Assembly: GCA_021018995.1 (NCBI GenBank)
Contig: CM037591.1
Span: forward strand, 66,987,901-67,051,900
DNA: 64,000 nucleotides
Origin: Chloranthus sessilifolius
Lineage: Eukaryota; Streptophyta; Magnoliopsida; Chloranthales; Chloranthaceae
Reading direction: 5' to 3'
The notes beneath the pieces were generated by a model. That model was not told where the DNA came from and ran no database searches. It worked only from the letters and a program-made list of their open reading frames with translations. Shown here one piece after another: positions 11,276-22,920 of this stretch; within the stretch, counting starts at the first letter, position 1, and the number at the start of each line of letters is the position of its first letter. Both the position numbers and the translations under genes were made by a program.

Positions 11276-11333
11276 AAACCCAGTAGCCAAAAAGCATCCC
11301 TGAAAAACCCAGTAGCCAAAAAGCATCCCTGAA
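11276..11333. repeat. 29-bp tandem duplication
   Basis: Two near-identical copies of a unit containing CCCAGTAGCCAAAAAGCATC, with a period of 29 bp. Confidence 0.9.
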
Positions 11334-12429
11334 ATGATGATATCCTTTACTACCCCATTTGAGCCTTGGCTTTCTTTTCATAAACCCTTTCCCTGAAAAA
11401 GAAAAGCATGTACATATACCAAAAAGAGAGGAAGTAGAATCTCTATAAAAAATACAAATAAAAGATCAGAAAAGCAAAACATCAAAAAGAGATTGCTTGA
11501 AAAAAAACAAATGAAAAAGAAAAGAAATAGAAGAATCATAGGGGCTTGTATAGTAAAAATCCCCCAAGGAAGAAGTGTGTTGTGGAAAACTGAAACCGTA
11601 TCAAGGAAATCCTTTTTAGCTTAGCATACCTTCAAATCCTAACCCGACCTATGACCAAGCTACACCCTGAAGAAAGCCCTCTTTTTTAGGTTTACAAGCA
11701 GTCATAGTATCTGTTAAGTCAATATGAGCCGAGTTGTGAGACGATACCAGAACCCCATCTAGCCGGCTATGACGGAATCGACGTCTATGTCATGGCTTTC
11801 AAAAAAAAAAAGGAAGAAAAAAAAATATATACAAGCTAAAAGCAAGATGGACGTGGTGAAAACTTGAAAGGGCGCTATGGGTAAAAACAGCGAGCTTGTG
11901 CGGAGCAGGCGAAAACCTGAAAGGGGGCTTGGGGTAAGAGAGCTAAACCCATGGACGCGATGAAAATTCGAAAGGGTGCCACAGGTAAAAAGAGGGCAAA
12001 AACGGGCACGACGAACCCACCTAGGGCGTTGTAAGCAAAAAAGGTTTAAAAGAAAAAAAAGAAGAGAAAAAGAGGAAATGTTTGAAATGATTGATAAGAT
12101 TGATGTTTGAGGAACCCTTTTGGTTACTCTCCCTGTTACCCTTTTTCTGACTGGGCCGCTCATGTTAGCTCAAATCGGGCCTCGACCAGAATTGTCTTTG
12201 TGAAACTGCTTTGTCAAACGTATGACTCGAGGTAAGGAGAAAGGTTTGAATTAATCCGAAGGGATAGATGTTCCGACATTGGCAAAACCTGCTGAGCTTT
12301 ATTTAGATCTAGTCATAAAGGAGGTTCGACTATGCTCAAAATGGGATCCGTTACTTCGTCTCACTGATAAGGCATAAAAAAAAAGAAGAAGAAAAGCAAA
12401 AAAAGAACAAAAAATCTAAATAAAAAAAA

Positions 12430-12750
12430 TTTATATATATTTATTCTCTTTTCCATATGTACAACATCGTACTTCCATTTCAAAAAATGAAGAAAAAGAA
12501 TAAAAAATCAAGAAAAATCTAAATACAAAAAAATTGTATATATTTATACTCTTTTCCATATGTACAACATCGTACTTCCATATAAAAAAATAAAGAAAAA
12601 GAATAAAAAAATTAATCAACCAAAAATCCAAAAAAATACATATACATATATCCCCACTTTCTTTTTGTCCATATGCACAACATCATACCTCTATCTCAAA
12701 AAAAAGAAAAATAACAAAAAAAAATCTTTGAAAAAAAAAATCCAAAATAT
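12430..12750. repeat. Tandem repeat, period about 105 bp, three copies
   Basis: The segment CCATATGTACAACATCGTAC recurs at about 12453 and 12556, and in altered form at about 12668, each followed by A-rich sequence. It lies in the 3' region of the Tat-like element. Confidence 0.85.
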
Positions 12751-14387
12751 ATAAATCTTGAAAATTGAAAATGTGTAGGTAAATGTTTGTTTCTCCTTCT
12801 GTTAATTAGGATTCATATTGTCACCTATATAAACAAAAAAGGACTGACGTTTTCTCGAGATGTGCAGGAACATCAAATGGTTCGAAGCCGTGAAGCAGGC
12901 AACCTCTCAGCAATGGACAGATCAGATGAAGCATCTCACCACCGATGTCCAGTCTATTCAAAACAACAAGAAGAAGAAAATCATTTTAAAAAAGAATAAA
13001 AGATAGCCATATTTTTGTGATACTTTCGCTATGTACAGCTACGCACATGCGTGTTTTTAAGGCGGTAAAATATTAATCTTTTATCGACAACGCAGCTATG
13101 CTATATTAATGTCCTAAGCCTAGGGTTCGCCTTAGATTTTTGGATCCTACTTTAAAGTAGGAGCAATGGTGTCAATCCCGATCAAGCGGTCAATGTTTCG
13201 ATCAGGTTGATTCCACTGCTAAATCTTCGAGCTAAGTGTTTTATCTTTGGATTCATGTGAACGTAAGTGTCTAAAGCTTCAAATTTTTCATGAACTTTTC
13301 AGAGGGGTGGACCCTTGGTCTGCATAGTCTGGGCGTGCACCCTATGGGGTTTGAGGTCTGGATAACTCCGTTGAAAAAGGTCAATCATTGGTTGAGACCA
13401 ACCTGTTAAAAATAAAACTACATATCAATCAACAATGTACAAACATGCATGCAGAAGAGTTCATTTCCCTTATTTTTCTGTAGGCTTAAAACTTGCATTG
13501 GCGCGGTTTCCCTTAGATAGGGGCCATGCGTTCGAGTATCGGTAGGATGGTCATTTGTTCCCGTAAATAGTACCTGAACGGGTTCTGAGTCGGGACTTTC
13601 ATCGCCTTTATTGCTTATCGCTCCTAATGGGTGTATGTTTATGCATAGTTAAATGATTTGTAAGATTATTATCGGCAGAGACCAGGATTAGGTGTCCCCT
13701 TCGGTGGGCACCCTATTTTGGTTGGATCTGTTCAGTGTTATTTGAGGTTAGATGCTCTAGGTCATGTTGATCCGGAGCATATTATCAAAAGCAGCACGTA
13801 CTCCTAAAAAGTGTTGCGACATCAATTCGCTCTGCTCGGATAATCATGCTAAAATAACTTCGGGATTAATGGGTTCGACCGAAGACCTCGAACCCTGCTT
13901 GAAGCAGGGGCACCTGCAACCAGTCAAATGGGGCAATCAATGCCTCGTATGATTAGACACAAACTATGGATCCTTGCATACTTGCTTTGCGTCTATCTAT
14001 GATTGTGAGTCGATCACCCCCCTTACTTACGAAGCTGTTGTATTCAGAATGAATCTCGAACTTCAATCACCTTCAAATCATCTCAAGGAGAGGACATTTT
14101 TCCTGACTAATGGGATGTCGTAACTCGAGAAGCGAATGTTTTTCCCAGTTATTGGGCTTTCGCAACTCATTCCATCTCGATTATGCCCAGTAATGTCACT
14201 AAGCGCTTGTGGACCGATTATGTTGAGAAACGAACGTTTTTTCTGATATACAGGGCTTTCGTTTTCTCACCATGTTACTCACCTGATGTTTGAGGTTCAT
14301 TTTAAAAATAACGAACCTATCAGTATTGCCTTGAGCCTCTTCGGATGTCTCTTGTCTTTGGCATTCGATCATTTGTGCTCTGATACC

Positions 14388-14400
14388 AAAGAGGGGCATC
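14388..14400 (+). other. Polypurine tract of the Tat-like element
   Basis: AAAGAGGGGCATC directly precedes the LTR start TGTAGACAC. This is the expected plus-strand primer position. Confidence 0.75.
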
Positions 14401-14851
14401 TGTAGACACTCAAATTTATCCCAAGGCCTAATCGAAATACATTTCGAGAGAGGCATGCTTTCGAGCTTCTGACGACATGTATAGTACCCATAGGAACCTC
14501 CTAGAAACCTTAGGAGCCATCTCAAACCCTTAGAAATCACTCCAGATCCCTTAGGAACCTTCCCGAAGCCTTAGAAACCCATCTCGACCCTTAGAAATCA
14601 TTCCGAACCTAAACCTAGCTTTCCCGAGTAATAGATGAAGAGTGGTACACTGGGACTAACTAGGACCTTCTACTATAATTGAATCTCATACCATTGTAAA
14701 GTAGAGGTTCTCATCTTTCCAATGAGCCAAGAATCACTTTTATCCGAGCTGTACATCAAAAGTTACGACAATTTGAAGGTCCGACACAAAAATGAGCATC
14801 AACTGAACCTTGCGAGGCTGGCTTTGAACCCTGCTAGAACTCCGCGAGAAG

Positions 14852-15022
14852 TGGCGCATGTATTACATGCGCCAAGCCATTTTTCCCTAGAAATGGCTTG
14901 GTGTATCTAATAGTTGCGCCAGGCATAGGTGGGTTCCCCCACGGGGAAGCCAACTTCCCAAACCCCATATTTTCACTGTTTTACTGTATATTTGCCTAGC
15001 GCATCTATTAGTTGCGCTAGGC
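14852..15022. repeat. Three strong inverted repeats in U3 of the Tat-like LTR
   Basis: 14852-14874 is an 11-bp perfect dyad TGGCGCATGTA around one base. 14874-14899 is a 9-bp stem AAGCCATTT with an 8-base loop. 14994-15022 is a 10-bp stem GCCTAGCGCA with a 9-base loop. All lie 280-450 bp upstream of the LTR TATA box and share GCGC-type cores. Confidence 0.85.
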
Positions 15023-15302
15023 TTATGAATAGTAACCTTGGATTTTTGCCTCGAATTTTGAGATTAGAGTTTGACTTATTGACCACCTTGATCCCTAGGG
15101 TGTGTTTTGCTTGTTCTGTTGCACCCATTCCCTATCTATTTGCAACCCTTTAAGTGATTTAAAGCTTCAACCTGTCATCCACCATTGGAGTTGCTTTTCA
15201 CATATTTCAAGGCTCCAAAAATCCTAGGAAACCTTAGATGGCTAGATTACCTAATTCCTAACCTAGTTTAGCCTCTAAACACCCTCCTAATCTCTCCTTT
15301 TC

Positions 15303-15311
15303 CTATAAATA
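15303..15311 (+). promoter_or_regulatory. TATA box of the Tat-like LTR
   Basis: CTATAAATAG followed by GC-poor sequence and a CT-rich leader; a conventional LTR promoter position. Confidence 0.65.
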
Positions 15312-16028
15312 GAGAGGTACCCCACCTTTAGAGAGGTTTGAAAAATTTCTCCAAAATAGAGATTAAGAAACCTCTCTCTCCAACTCTCTCTCTCCTCTAG
15401 TGTACTTTTCCATACAAATTCTAGAACCTTCAAACCCTCTTTAGACCTTAGCCTTTCATCTAAAAGCCTTAGTTTAAGTGTGTGATGCCCCCTAGACTTC
15501 CCTCTCTACCTCTTAGCTACCAAGTCCTAGGAGCCCCGATTCTCACCATACATGCCACTGAAGCTCACCGAAGCAAGCCTACGCAAGGCTCCACAGTGGT
15601 GCAACAAGGGCCTGAGAGCTCCGGCTCTCCCCTCTATTCCTCTAGCTTCTCGATTCTTTCCGTCCTCTCATTTGTGCCGTTACGCCGCCGAATTTTCGGA
15701 TGGAACGGAGGGACACAAATAGGATTTTAATACCCCTTGGGCAAGAGGAAGCCTTTTTTATTTCTTTTATGTCATTTTTGTTTTGGCCATAAGTAGAGAC
15801 CGCATTAAGCGGGTTGATTGAGTGTCTAGCACCTTCCTAATCGATAATCGAAGCCCCTACCTAAGAGCCTTTGGCATAGTCTGGATTCAGAATAAATTTT
15901 TGGCACTTCAGTGCTCTTTAAATTTGATTCCGGTTTCTCGGGACACCTAAAGCTCCGAGTGGTGACTCTTTAATTTTTACAAGTGCGCATCGTCGCGATG
16001 GGATCGTCTTGATTCCCACGGTTGCACA

Positions 16029-16172
16029 TAGCGGCAGTTTTTTGGAGCAAAAAATTGCTGGCTCCAAAAAACTGCCGCTATTAATAAGAAAACTATTAAG
16101 GTTATTAGCGGCGATATTTTGTTAATAGCGGCAGTTTTTGGCTGGCACTAATAGTCTTTTTTTTTTGTAGTG
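16029..16172 (+). mobile_element. CACTA-type element remnant (right end)
   Basis: The right terminus reads AATAGTCT, a T run, then GTAGTG, complementary to a CACTAC start. Internally an inverted GCGGCAGTTTTTTGG is followed by its complement. It closely resembles the complete MITE at 17593-17755. The left terminus is missing; the remnant abuts the end of the Tat-like LTR. Confidence 0.65.
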
Positions 16173-16696
16173 ACCTTACAAGACGGTTCTGTGAGGTTGA
16201 GTTAGGCCTATGAAATTCTACATAACTATGAAATGACACACCACTTGGCAAAAGGCAAGTTTAAGAAACTTTTAAATATCCAAGAACTAGAGGGGTTTTT
16301 AGCTAGATTGGGTCATTTTTCACGTGGGGAGAGGCATATTCCCTTGACATGGCGGGTTGGGCCGGGTGCACCATTTGGTAGGGTTAGGCATATGCCTTTT
16401 AACCATTTGGCAGCCAAAATCTTGGTCCCCACACAACAATAACACATGTATATACAAGGATTTTAAATCCGATCGGCATACAACCAGTCCCAAGCAGATA
16501 CGTATCGGATATATTTGATACATATCGGCCAAACTGACCGATATTAAAGAACCATTTTTTCTATTTTCAAATAATTAAAAAAAGGGTACCCTTTTTTACA
16601 AGTCAAGAATTTTCCTCCTCAACTTGAGCTTCACACATCAAACGGTAAGATTTGATTCCACATTGCACACTTCCCAAAAGGTGACCATATCATGGG
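16173..16696. other. Unassigned sequence
   Basis: No supported gene. It contains two degenerate GATACGTATC-like motifs (16494-16530) that resemble the element to its right. Confidence 0.5.
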
Positions 16697-17001
16697 CATC
16701 AAGGTATCAAAATCGGTATCGGTTTGCCCAAGACCGATACGTATTGATTGATACCAATACGTATCGGCCTATTTTTTTAACAAAAAAGACAAAAGGAAAA
16801 GTCTATGTCTCGGCTGACATTAAGACGTATTGGCCGATACCTGATACGTATTGGCCAATATAGGCCCGTATCGACTGATGCGACATCAGATACCTGAGTT
16901 GGGATACCGATACGTATCAGGCTGATACATATCAGTTTGCCAAAAAATCGATACGTATCGGCGATACGTATTGGTATCGGCTAATTTTTGATACCTTGAT
17001 G
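16697..17001. mobile_element. Inverted-repeat element rich in GATACGTATC palindromes
   Basis: About 305 bp bounded by CATCAAGGTATCAAAA and its inverse complement, which makes terminal inverted repeats of about 16 bp. The interior has at least six copies or variants of CGATACGTATCG. I could not define a clear target duplication (GG or GGG on both sides), so the superfamily is open. Confidence 0.6.
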
Positions 17002-17592
17002 GGTATGTATCAAACATGATTCTTGGAGCACTTTTTGAGATATGTGCCATGCAAAAAATCTGATTGTTTGCTGGTTGGTCCATGATCTCAAGATTCACCA
17101 TTTGAAAAATTGGAGAGTTCCATCTATTGATTAAAAGTAGTCAACGAGTTAGGCATGTGAAACTTGAGTTGAGAAATAAGAATCTTGGGTTGAAAATAAA
17201 GGAACCCCTAAAAATAAGGATAAATGCAGCCCCTTACTAAGGATTATGTAACTTATATGGTCCTACAATATTTTGTTGCCATGAGACAACCAATCACGTG
17301 ATCATCGGGTGTCACATAAAAGAATGACTCAGTGACCATAAGTATTCGAGAAACGAAGACTAACAAAATATATAAACTTGTATGGTCAATAATATTAATC
17401 GTGTGTAAAATGAACAGTAAAATCAAATTTGATTTTACCATCCATTTACAATGCAGTTGACTCTCTCGACTGGATGGTTTTACATCACTTATGTTAATTC
17501 TTTTTATAATAGTATTATGATCATCATGTCGTTCCTTTATGTGGCACCCAATCATATGAATGGGTGCCACATGACAACAAACTAATGTGGGA
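17002..17592. other. Unassigned sequence
   Basis: No supported gene or element boundary. The open frames are short and lack recognisable motifs. Confidence 0.5.
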
Positions 17593-17755
17593 CACCACAA
17601 AAAATAAGACTATTAGCGGCAGTTTTTGGCTCCAAAAAACTGCCGCTATTAACAAAAAAAGTACTAAGACTATTAGCGACAAGGGTATTAGTGATAGTTT
17701 CTTTGTTAATACCAACAATTTATAGCTGTCGCTAATAGTCTTATTTTTAGTAGTG
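17593..17755. mobile_element. CACTA-type MITE with GGA target duplication
   Basis: The element is 163 bp. The left end CACCACAAAAAATAAGAC and the inverted right end CACTACTAAAAATAAGAC form terminal repeats of about 30 bp with few mismatches. Flanking GGA at 17590-17592 and 17756-17758 is the 3-bp duplication expected for CACTA elements. An internal inverted repeat GCGGCAGTTTTTGG lies near the left end. No coding capacity. Confidence 0.85.
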
Positions 17756-17927
17756 GGATCAAGTAAGTTACCTTGGTGGCAGGCTGCTTTACCCTAAAAT
17801 ATATATTAATAATGTTAAATTAATAACAAAATTTTCCAAAGGATATTTTTGGTATTATGTCTGATTCATATGCAATACATATAGACTGATTTTTGGCTTT
17901 TTTGACGGGATATTTGACCCCATCAAC

Positions 17928-18493
17928 CATAGTGACAAATTTCACCGAAATTTGGTGAAATTTCGCGAAAATAGCCGAAATGGGGGTCAAACGAAACTTT
18001 CGAAGAAATTTCGGTACTTTTTGAAAATTTCTGTAATTTCAGTTTTTTCGGCGAAATTATGTAAATTTCAATAAATTTGGAAATTTCAGATATATATATA
18101 TATATAAAATTTTTAATGTTACTAATTTAGTAGTAATTGGAGATTGCTAAGTTTGCTTTGTGTGCACCACACGGCTGTGCAGATTGCTTAGGTAAACGGC
18201 AGAAAGCACAACCTATTATATAGGTGCTTGGAGTCTCCAGAATTTTTTCCTCACCGATGTGGGACTAAAGCTAGTTAGAACTTACAAATGCACTTTCTCT
18301 ATTTGCTCTTGTCTATTTTCTTTCCAAGGTTCTATGCTTGGCCACTTTGAACAATTGCTTAAATATATATTTTTATATATTTTTAATGCCTGTAACTTTC
18401 CCAAAATTTTTCCGAAATGTATTGAAATTAATCTGAAATGTACCGAAAGGACCCCCCACCGAAAAATTACCGAAAATGAAGTTTGTCACTATG
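17928..18493. mobile_element. hAT-like non-autonomous element with CCATCAAC target duplication
   Basis: The element is 566 bp with terminal inverted repeats CATAGTGACAAA, extending with one mismatch to about 17 bp. An exact 8-bp direct repeat CCATCAAC flanks it (17920-17927 and 18494-18501), as expected for hAT. The interior is full of GAAATTTCG-type inverted motifs on the left and CCGAAA motifs on the right. It has no transposase frame. Confidence 0.82.
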
Positions 18494-18501
18494 CCATCAA
18501 C

Positions 18502-18891
18502 AATACTACTCTATAGGAGCCTATATGAGTTAATATTTTCCTATTGGCAGTTAAAATTTTGGCCCGACCGGACCAGACCCGTTGACATCCCTACCTTAAA
18601 CCCTAAACCCTAGACTGGACCCCTTGACATCCCTAGCCTTTTCCCTAAACCCTAAAACCTGAAGTCAAATGACTATCATTTTTCAACTTTGAACATATCA
18701 CTAAAGAGTAAAGCCCATACCCATATTCTCTCATCTTAGAATAAGCTTAGGTTGTGTGTGGCATAACTCCTTGCGAGCCCTTGCCACAACAGAGTTCACT
18801 TACTATAGTTGGTTCACATTCTCTTTTTCCAACTCCCTGCAAAGGAGGATTAACCTACTCTCTACTAACTCCCTACCAGAGTGTCAAGACC
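18502..18891. other. Unassigned sequence with short telomere-like motifs
   Basis: No gene. TAAACCCTAAACCCTAG at about 18597-18613 and CCCTAAACCCTAAAACC near 18650 are very short telomere-like runs. Confidence 0.5.
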
Positions 18892-19347
18892 AGAAATTCT
18901 ACCCCATCCCGAGAGCTTAGAATTTTGAGTTATAACTCGCAAATATCTCAGATATGCTAAGCGGACATACACTTAATCAGAGTTATCATGCAAACTTGGT
19001 TCCATGAAATTCGTGAAAGCCAGCATATAAAGGTGTAATATAAAATAATCTTAAATGTCGAATAAATGCAATTAAATGCGATAGGTCCACCAATAAAATG
19101 TAATCAAGGTCAGAGACAAATCCGATAAAGGAAAATCACAGTGTCAACAATAAAATATAAAACCAACTAAATACCAAGTCCACAGATATCAATAGCCAGC
19201 ACTCAGATCAAAATAAGCATCGTGGTCCTCCTGATAATCAGTGGCGTCACCCTCCCAAGGCTCGTGATAATCAACGTCCACCAGGTCAATGTACTCAGGA
19301 CCAATTAGATCAAAGGAACCAATGTCTGCTTCGTCAAGATAGTCACC
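18892..19347 (-). repeat. Fragment of a chromovirus-like LTR, 3' end
   Basis: Read on the minus strand the fragment ends GGTCTTGACA, as a CA-ended LTR would. It contains an acidic open stretch at about 19340-19183 (DYHEPWEGD, DYQEDHDAYFD). The position of that stretch, about 290 bp before the LTR end, parallels the acidic frame in the LTRs of B, C and D. It is cut on the right by the Athila-like LTR. Confidence 0.55.
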
Positions 19348-20815
19348 TGATCGCTACTTATTTGTGTATTTAATTAAGTCTTAACCTATTGTAAGCACAC
19401 AATGGAAATTGTAGAGCTAGTATAGGATCGTTTTCACGAAGACAAGTTTTTCTATATTAACTTAATCTTTTGGAAACTTATACTTATTTTTTAAGTTCTT
19501 AAACTACTTGAGAAATATGAATAAAAGAATTGTTTCTTAATCTAAATTACAGAAAATAGATCTTAAATCCTCCTACTTCAGATTATGGTCGTCAATCACA
19601 ATCTTCAGCTATCGGATATTTATGAAATTAAACAGTACCGTTACACTATATATCAGGTTTCCTAGCATTAGTTGTCAATCAATACTAAAATCTTATCAAT
19701 ACAGATTTAATCTAGTCAACAATCTCTAAAAACTTGGGCGCCAAACAAATTCTAGAAAATTGAAGATGGAAAAGTAAAAAAAACATTACACTAATCTGCA
19801 AACTTCAACCTGAGTCGTCAATTCAAATTAAAATTTGAAGATATTTACAAAGCAGAAAATTACAGTAAAATAAATCTAAACTAGAAAGCAATAAAATTAT
19901 ATCTTTTACCCCTCAATCGCAGTCGTCAATTGGTTCTGAGAAACTACAGATATCTACTCTAATCTTCAGCTCCCAATCGCAGTCATCAATTAACTCTTGA
20001 GAAACCTTAGATATCTAATCTCCAAATCAATAAAAATCTACAAATCGAAAGAAAATCCAACCTCAGTCATCAATTGATGCTGAGAATTCCTTCGATGGTT
20101 ATTCTTATGTGCCTAGCCTCTTATTTATAGATCATAAGGGTCAATCTACAAAACTTATAATTCTAATAAAAGAAATTACTAAAACAAATCTATCCTAAGA
20201 TAAATCTACTTCTATTCTTTTATCTTTCCTTGCTTTTATTCTATTGATGTACTTCTATATTTCTCCTTTATTTTAGCAGCAAAAAGCTTTAAGATTCTTC
20301 TTCGTCGACCTCTTAGATCCATGATTCACTGGACTTCTTTAAGAGATCTTCTAATTTAATGCATAGCGGTATTAATCTCATGTGATCAGCAACTTCGGAA
20401 GGTGTCTTCTCTGGAAAATTGTAAATCACGATTTTTTAGCTTTTATTGTAACTTCTTTAGACGATTCTGTATTTACGATTGCTCGTCTTTTCTTTTCTCT
20501 CAACACAACTTCCTATAGAATGATTCTTTATTACGATTCATCGTTTCTCTTGTACTGTACTTTACTCTTGAGCGACTTTCTTTGTAAAATCGTAAATTAC
20601 GATTTCTATTCTTCTCAGTACTTTATTTCGCAAAATCGTAAATCACAATTTTTCATCTTTTCAGTAGGCGATGACTTGTCTTTCGGTTCAACCGTCTTCT
20701 ATTATTTCTTTATGAGTTCATTTTGACAAAGATTAACACTTTGGTTCTCTTTTGCTATTTTTCTTTAATATCTGCATATCAGTAACTTATTAGTAATAAA
20801 CTAAGTCTTAGCATC
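19348..20815 (-). repeat. Athila-like 3' LTR, first part
   Basis: The left edge TGATCGCTACTTA matches the sequence next to the Athila-type primer site at 63161, and the first 350 bp align well with 63161-63520. The two are therefore LTRs of one element, both reading minus. It is cut at 20815 by chromovirus C. Inverted motifs of the type AAATCGTAAATTACGATTT are clustered at 20400-20660. Confidence 0.75.
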
Positions 20816-21025
20816 TGTAATAACCTAAAAAAATTACGTTAAATGGTGACCTCAGGATCCGTGCTCGACGGGTCGTAGGTTTGACCAAGTAGGAGTCCAC
20901 TAGTTGACTCGAGGAGTGATGAACGGATGCGATGTGAAATTAAAGCAAACGTGTGGAGTGTGAGGTGAGATCTGGAACCACATGCACCCATCTGGGGTGT
21001 ATGTGCTCAACACATAGAAAATGAG

Positions 21026-21032
21026 TATAAAA
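21026..21032 (+). promoter_or_regulatory. TATA box of LTR C
   Basis: TATAAAA about 210 bp from the LTR start. The corresponding sites are 29781 in B and 42427 in D. Confidence 0.65.
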
Positions 21033-21404
21033 GGGTTAAAGAACCCTAAATTACTCTTGTTTGATTGTTGAAGAGAGTTAAGAAGAGAGAGAGAGGGAGA
21101 GAAGTAAAGAGGGGTTGTTGTGCAAGGAGTGAATGCAAGCCAAGAGGGGATTCGAGCATTTAAGGCAGGATTCGACGTGAGGGATCCGCTAGAGACAAAG
21201 CTGGAACCCTAGCCTTTCCAACCTCTTGATCCAATCAAATTGAGAATTGATTGAGGTAAATTTTGTTGAATTAAAGGCATAGATTGTAGAAGTTTAATGG
21301 TGGTCAAAAACATTTAAAATCATAGGATAAAGGCTTAGAAAAAGAAAGAAAATTATTTGAGAAGGATTTGGAAGAACAACCCGAAAAGGGGGCTGAGTCT
21401 GGCC

Positions 21405-21875
21405 AAATCGATTAATCGATTTGAGATTTCGATTAATCGATTTGGTCTAAGAAGTTGAAAAGTCATGAAAGCCCGATTTCGATTAATCGATTTAGATTTC
21501 GATTAGTCGATTTGGAAATCGACTAATCGACTAAGAAGCTCCAACCACTGGAGGAAAGTAACCTGGTGAAATTGACTAATCGAATTGGAATTTCGATTAA
21601 TCGATTTCGGATTTCGATTAATCGATTTGGGATCGATTAATCGATTTGGGATCGATTAATCGATTTTGTGATTTTGATTACTGTATTTGAGAATTGACTC
21701 CATTATGTTAGAGACATCGATTAATCAATTTGGGATCGACTAATCGAATTTGAATTTCGATTAATCGATTTTGAGAATCGATTAATCGATTTGGGTTTCG
21801 ATTAATCGATTTTGGGAATCGATTAATCGAATTGCACTTCGATTAATCGATTTTGGGAATCGATTAATCGACTTT
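21405..21875. repeat. TCGATTAATCGA palindrome array in LTR of C
   Basis: About 13 exact CGATTAATCG cores and several variants (GATTAGTCGA, GACTAATCGA) with irregular spacing. It lies downstream of the TATA box and of the first donor-like site. Confidence 0.9.
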
Positions 21876-22920
21876 GACAGTTTTGCTTAAACTTTATAAT
21901 TGACTTTGAGATTCAGGGAGAGTCTTGGACCTTCTTTGTTACATCTTTAGTGATGAGTTATATGTGTTATGTTGTACCATAGGTGGTACGTATGTTCATG
22001 AGCACAAGGAGCCGCGTGGGACCTTGATGCTAGGAGTTTCAAAGACTTGAGGTAGGGAACAGCTTGAACATGTACTTTAATTTCAAGAGCATGTATGTAG
22101 TGATATAATTATTAAATTGAAGTCGTTTTAAATCATGAAAATCTTTATGAAAATGGGTGTGTGTGTGACACCACGAATGTGATACGGACATTTGTGTGAT
22201 GCAAGTGATTAAGAATCAGTAAATTAATAAGATTGAGACATCCCCAGGAGATGAGAAAGTAATAAAGGCATCAGGTGTGATGCGGGTATGTATACATCCC
22301 AGGGATGTATGTATATGATTGAATAATTATTGTTGAGGCCTAACTGATATAAGATAGCACACTTACACGGTGAACAACTATATGTAAAGCACATGTTATT
22401 TTTGTTATTTGAGGTTTGGAGGATACCCCACCGACGTGGCAGGATACCCACGACTGACGCGGCAGGATACCCATGACTGACGCGGCAGGATAACCATGAT
22501 CGGTACGGCGGCGAATCCGTACACCAACATGGAGGTTTATCTATGACCGTAAGTACATCTCAGAGATGTTGTGTGATATTTAACCCCGCCGCCTAGTGAG
22601 AAAGGATCTTGGGTCGTATTCCCAGGGAATATATTTTTACAACTGTCTAATTAGATGACGATGAAGGGTATCTCATCGGGGCTCGATACTATATTGCTCG
22701 GGGATTACTTAAGTTGAAGATTTAAGTTTTGCTTTAGGCCTGTTCAGTGTCATTCATGATTAAATCAACAGTAATGTAATACATGCAACTTACCAGTAAA
22801 TTGAGTGTAAATCATCTGCTTTTAAATTGATTTTCTAGTAAATACATAGATTCATCATGCTTTGAATATCATGAAATATATGTGAGTTTTGATTTATATG
22901 TTCATTGTGTTATTCCCTAT

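Larger units (their letters stand above)
11202..14400 (+). other. Long non-coding 3' region of the Tat-like element
   Basis: About 3.2 kb without a convincing gene. It is A-rich between 11390 and 12780 and contains a 29-bp tandem duplication, a roughly 105-bp tandem repeat and many A runs. The short open frames here are not conserved or recognisable. A polypurine tract AAAGAGGGGCATC (14388-14400) ends the region directly before the LTR. Confidence 0.7.
10299..16028 (+). mobile_element. Tat/Ogre-like Ty3/gypsy element, 3' part
   Basis: The element is plus strand and was interrupted by chromovirus A. What remains is a decayed integrase (10299-11201), a long untranslated 3' region, a polypurine tract and a complete 3' LTR (14401-16028). 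The 5' part should lie left of the window beyond element A. The long gap between integrase and 3' LTR and the integrase sequence support the Tat lineage. Confidence 0.8.
14401..16028 (+). repeat. 3' LTR of the Tat-like element
   Basis: The LTR is 1628 bp, from TGTAGACACTC to GGTTGCACA. A TATA box CTATAAATAG lies at 15303-15311. The last 450 bp match, in inverted orientation, the sequence at the right end of the window (63524-64000), which supports the boundary. Three perfect palindromes lie upstream of the TATA box (14852-15022). Confidence 0.88.

Noticed and set aside
12787..12999. Small ORF in the Tat 3' region
   Set aside because: No recognised motif, A-rich surroundings and no second copy to show conservation.
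18597..18662. Interstitial telomere array
   Set aside because: Only two or three imperfect CCCTAAA units; such short runs are common by chance in AT-rich plant DNA.
22224..22451. Antisense frame in the LTR, seen also at 30928-31197 in B
   Set aside because: Conserved only because the LTRs are homologous; it runs through dyads and tandem repeats, has no domain and is on the strand opposite to transcription.
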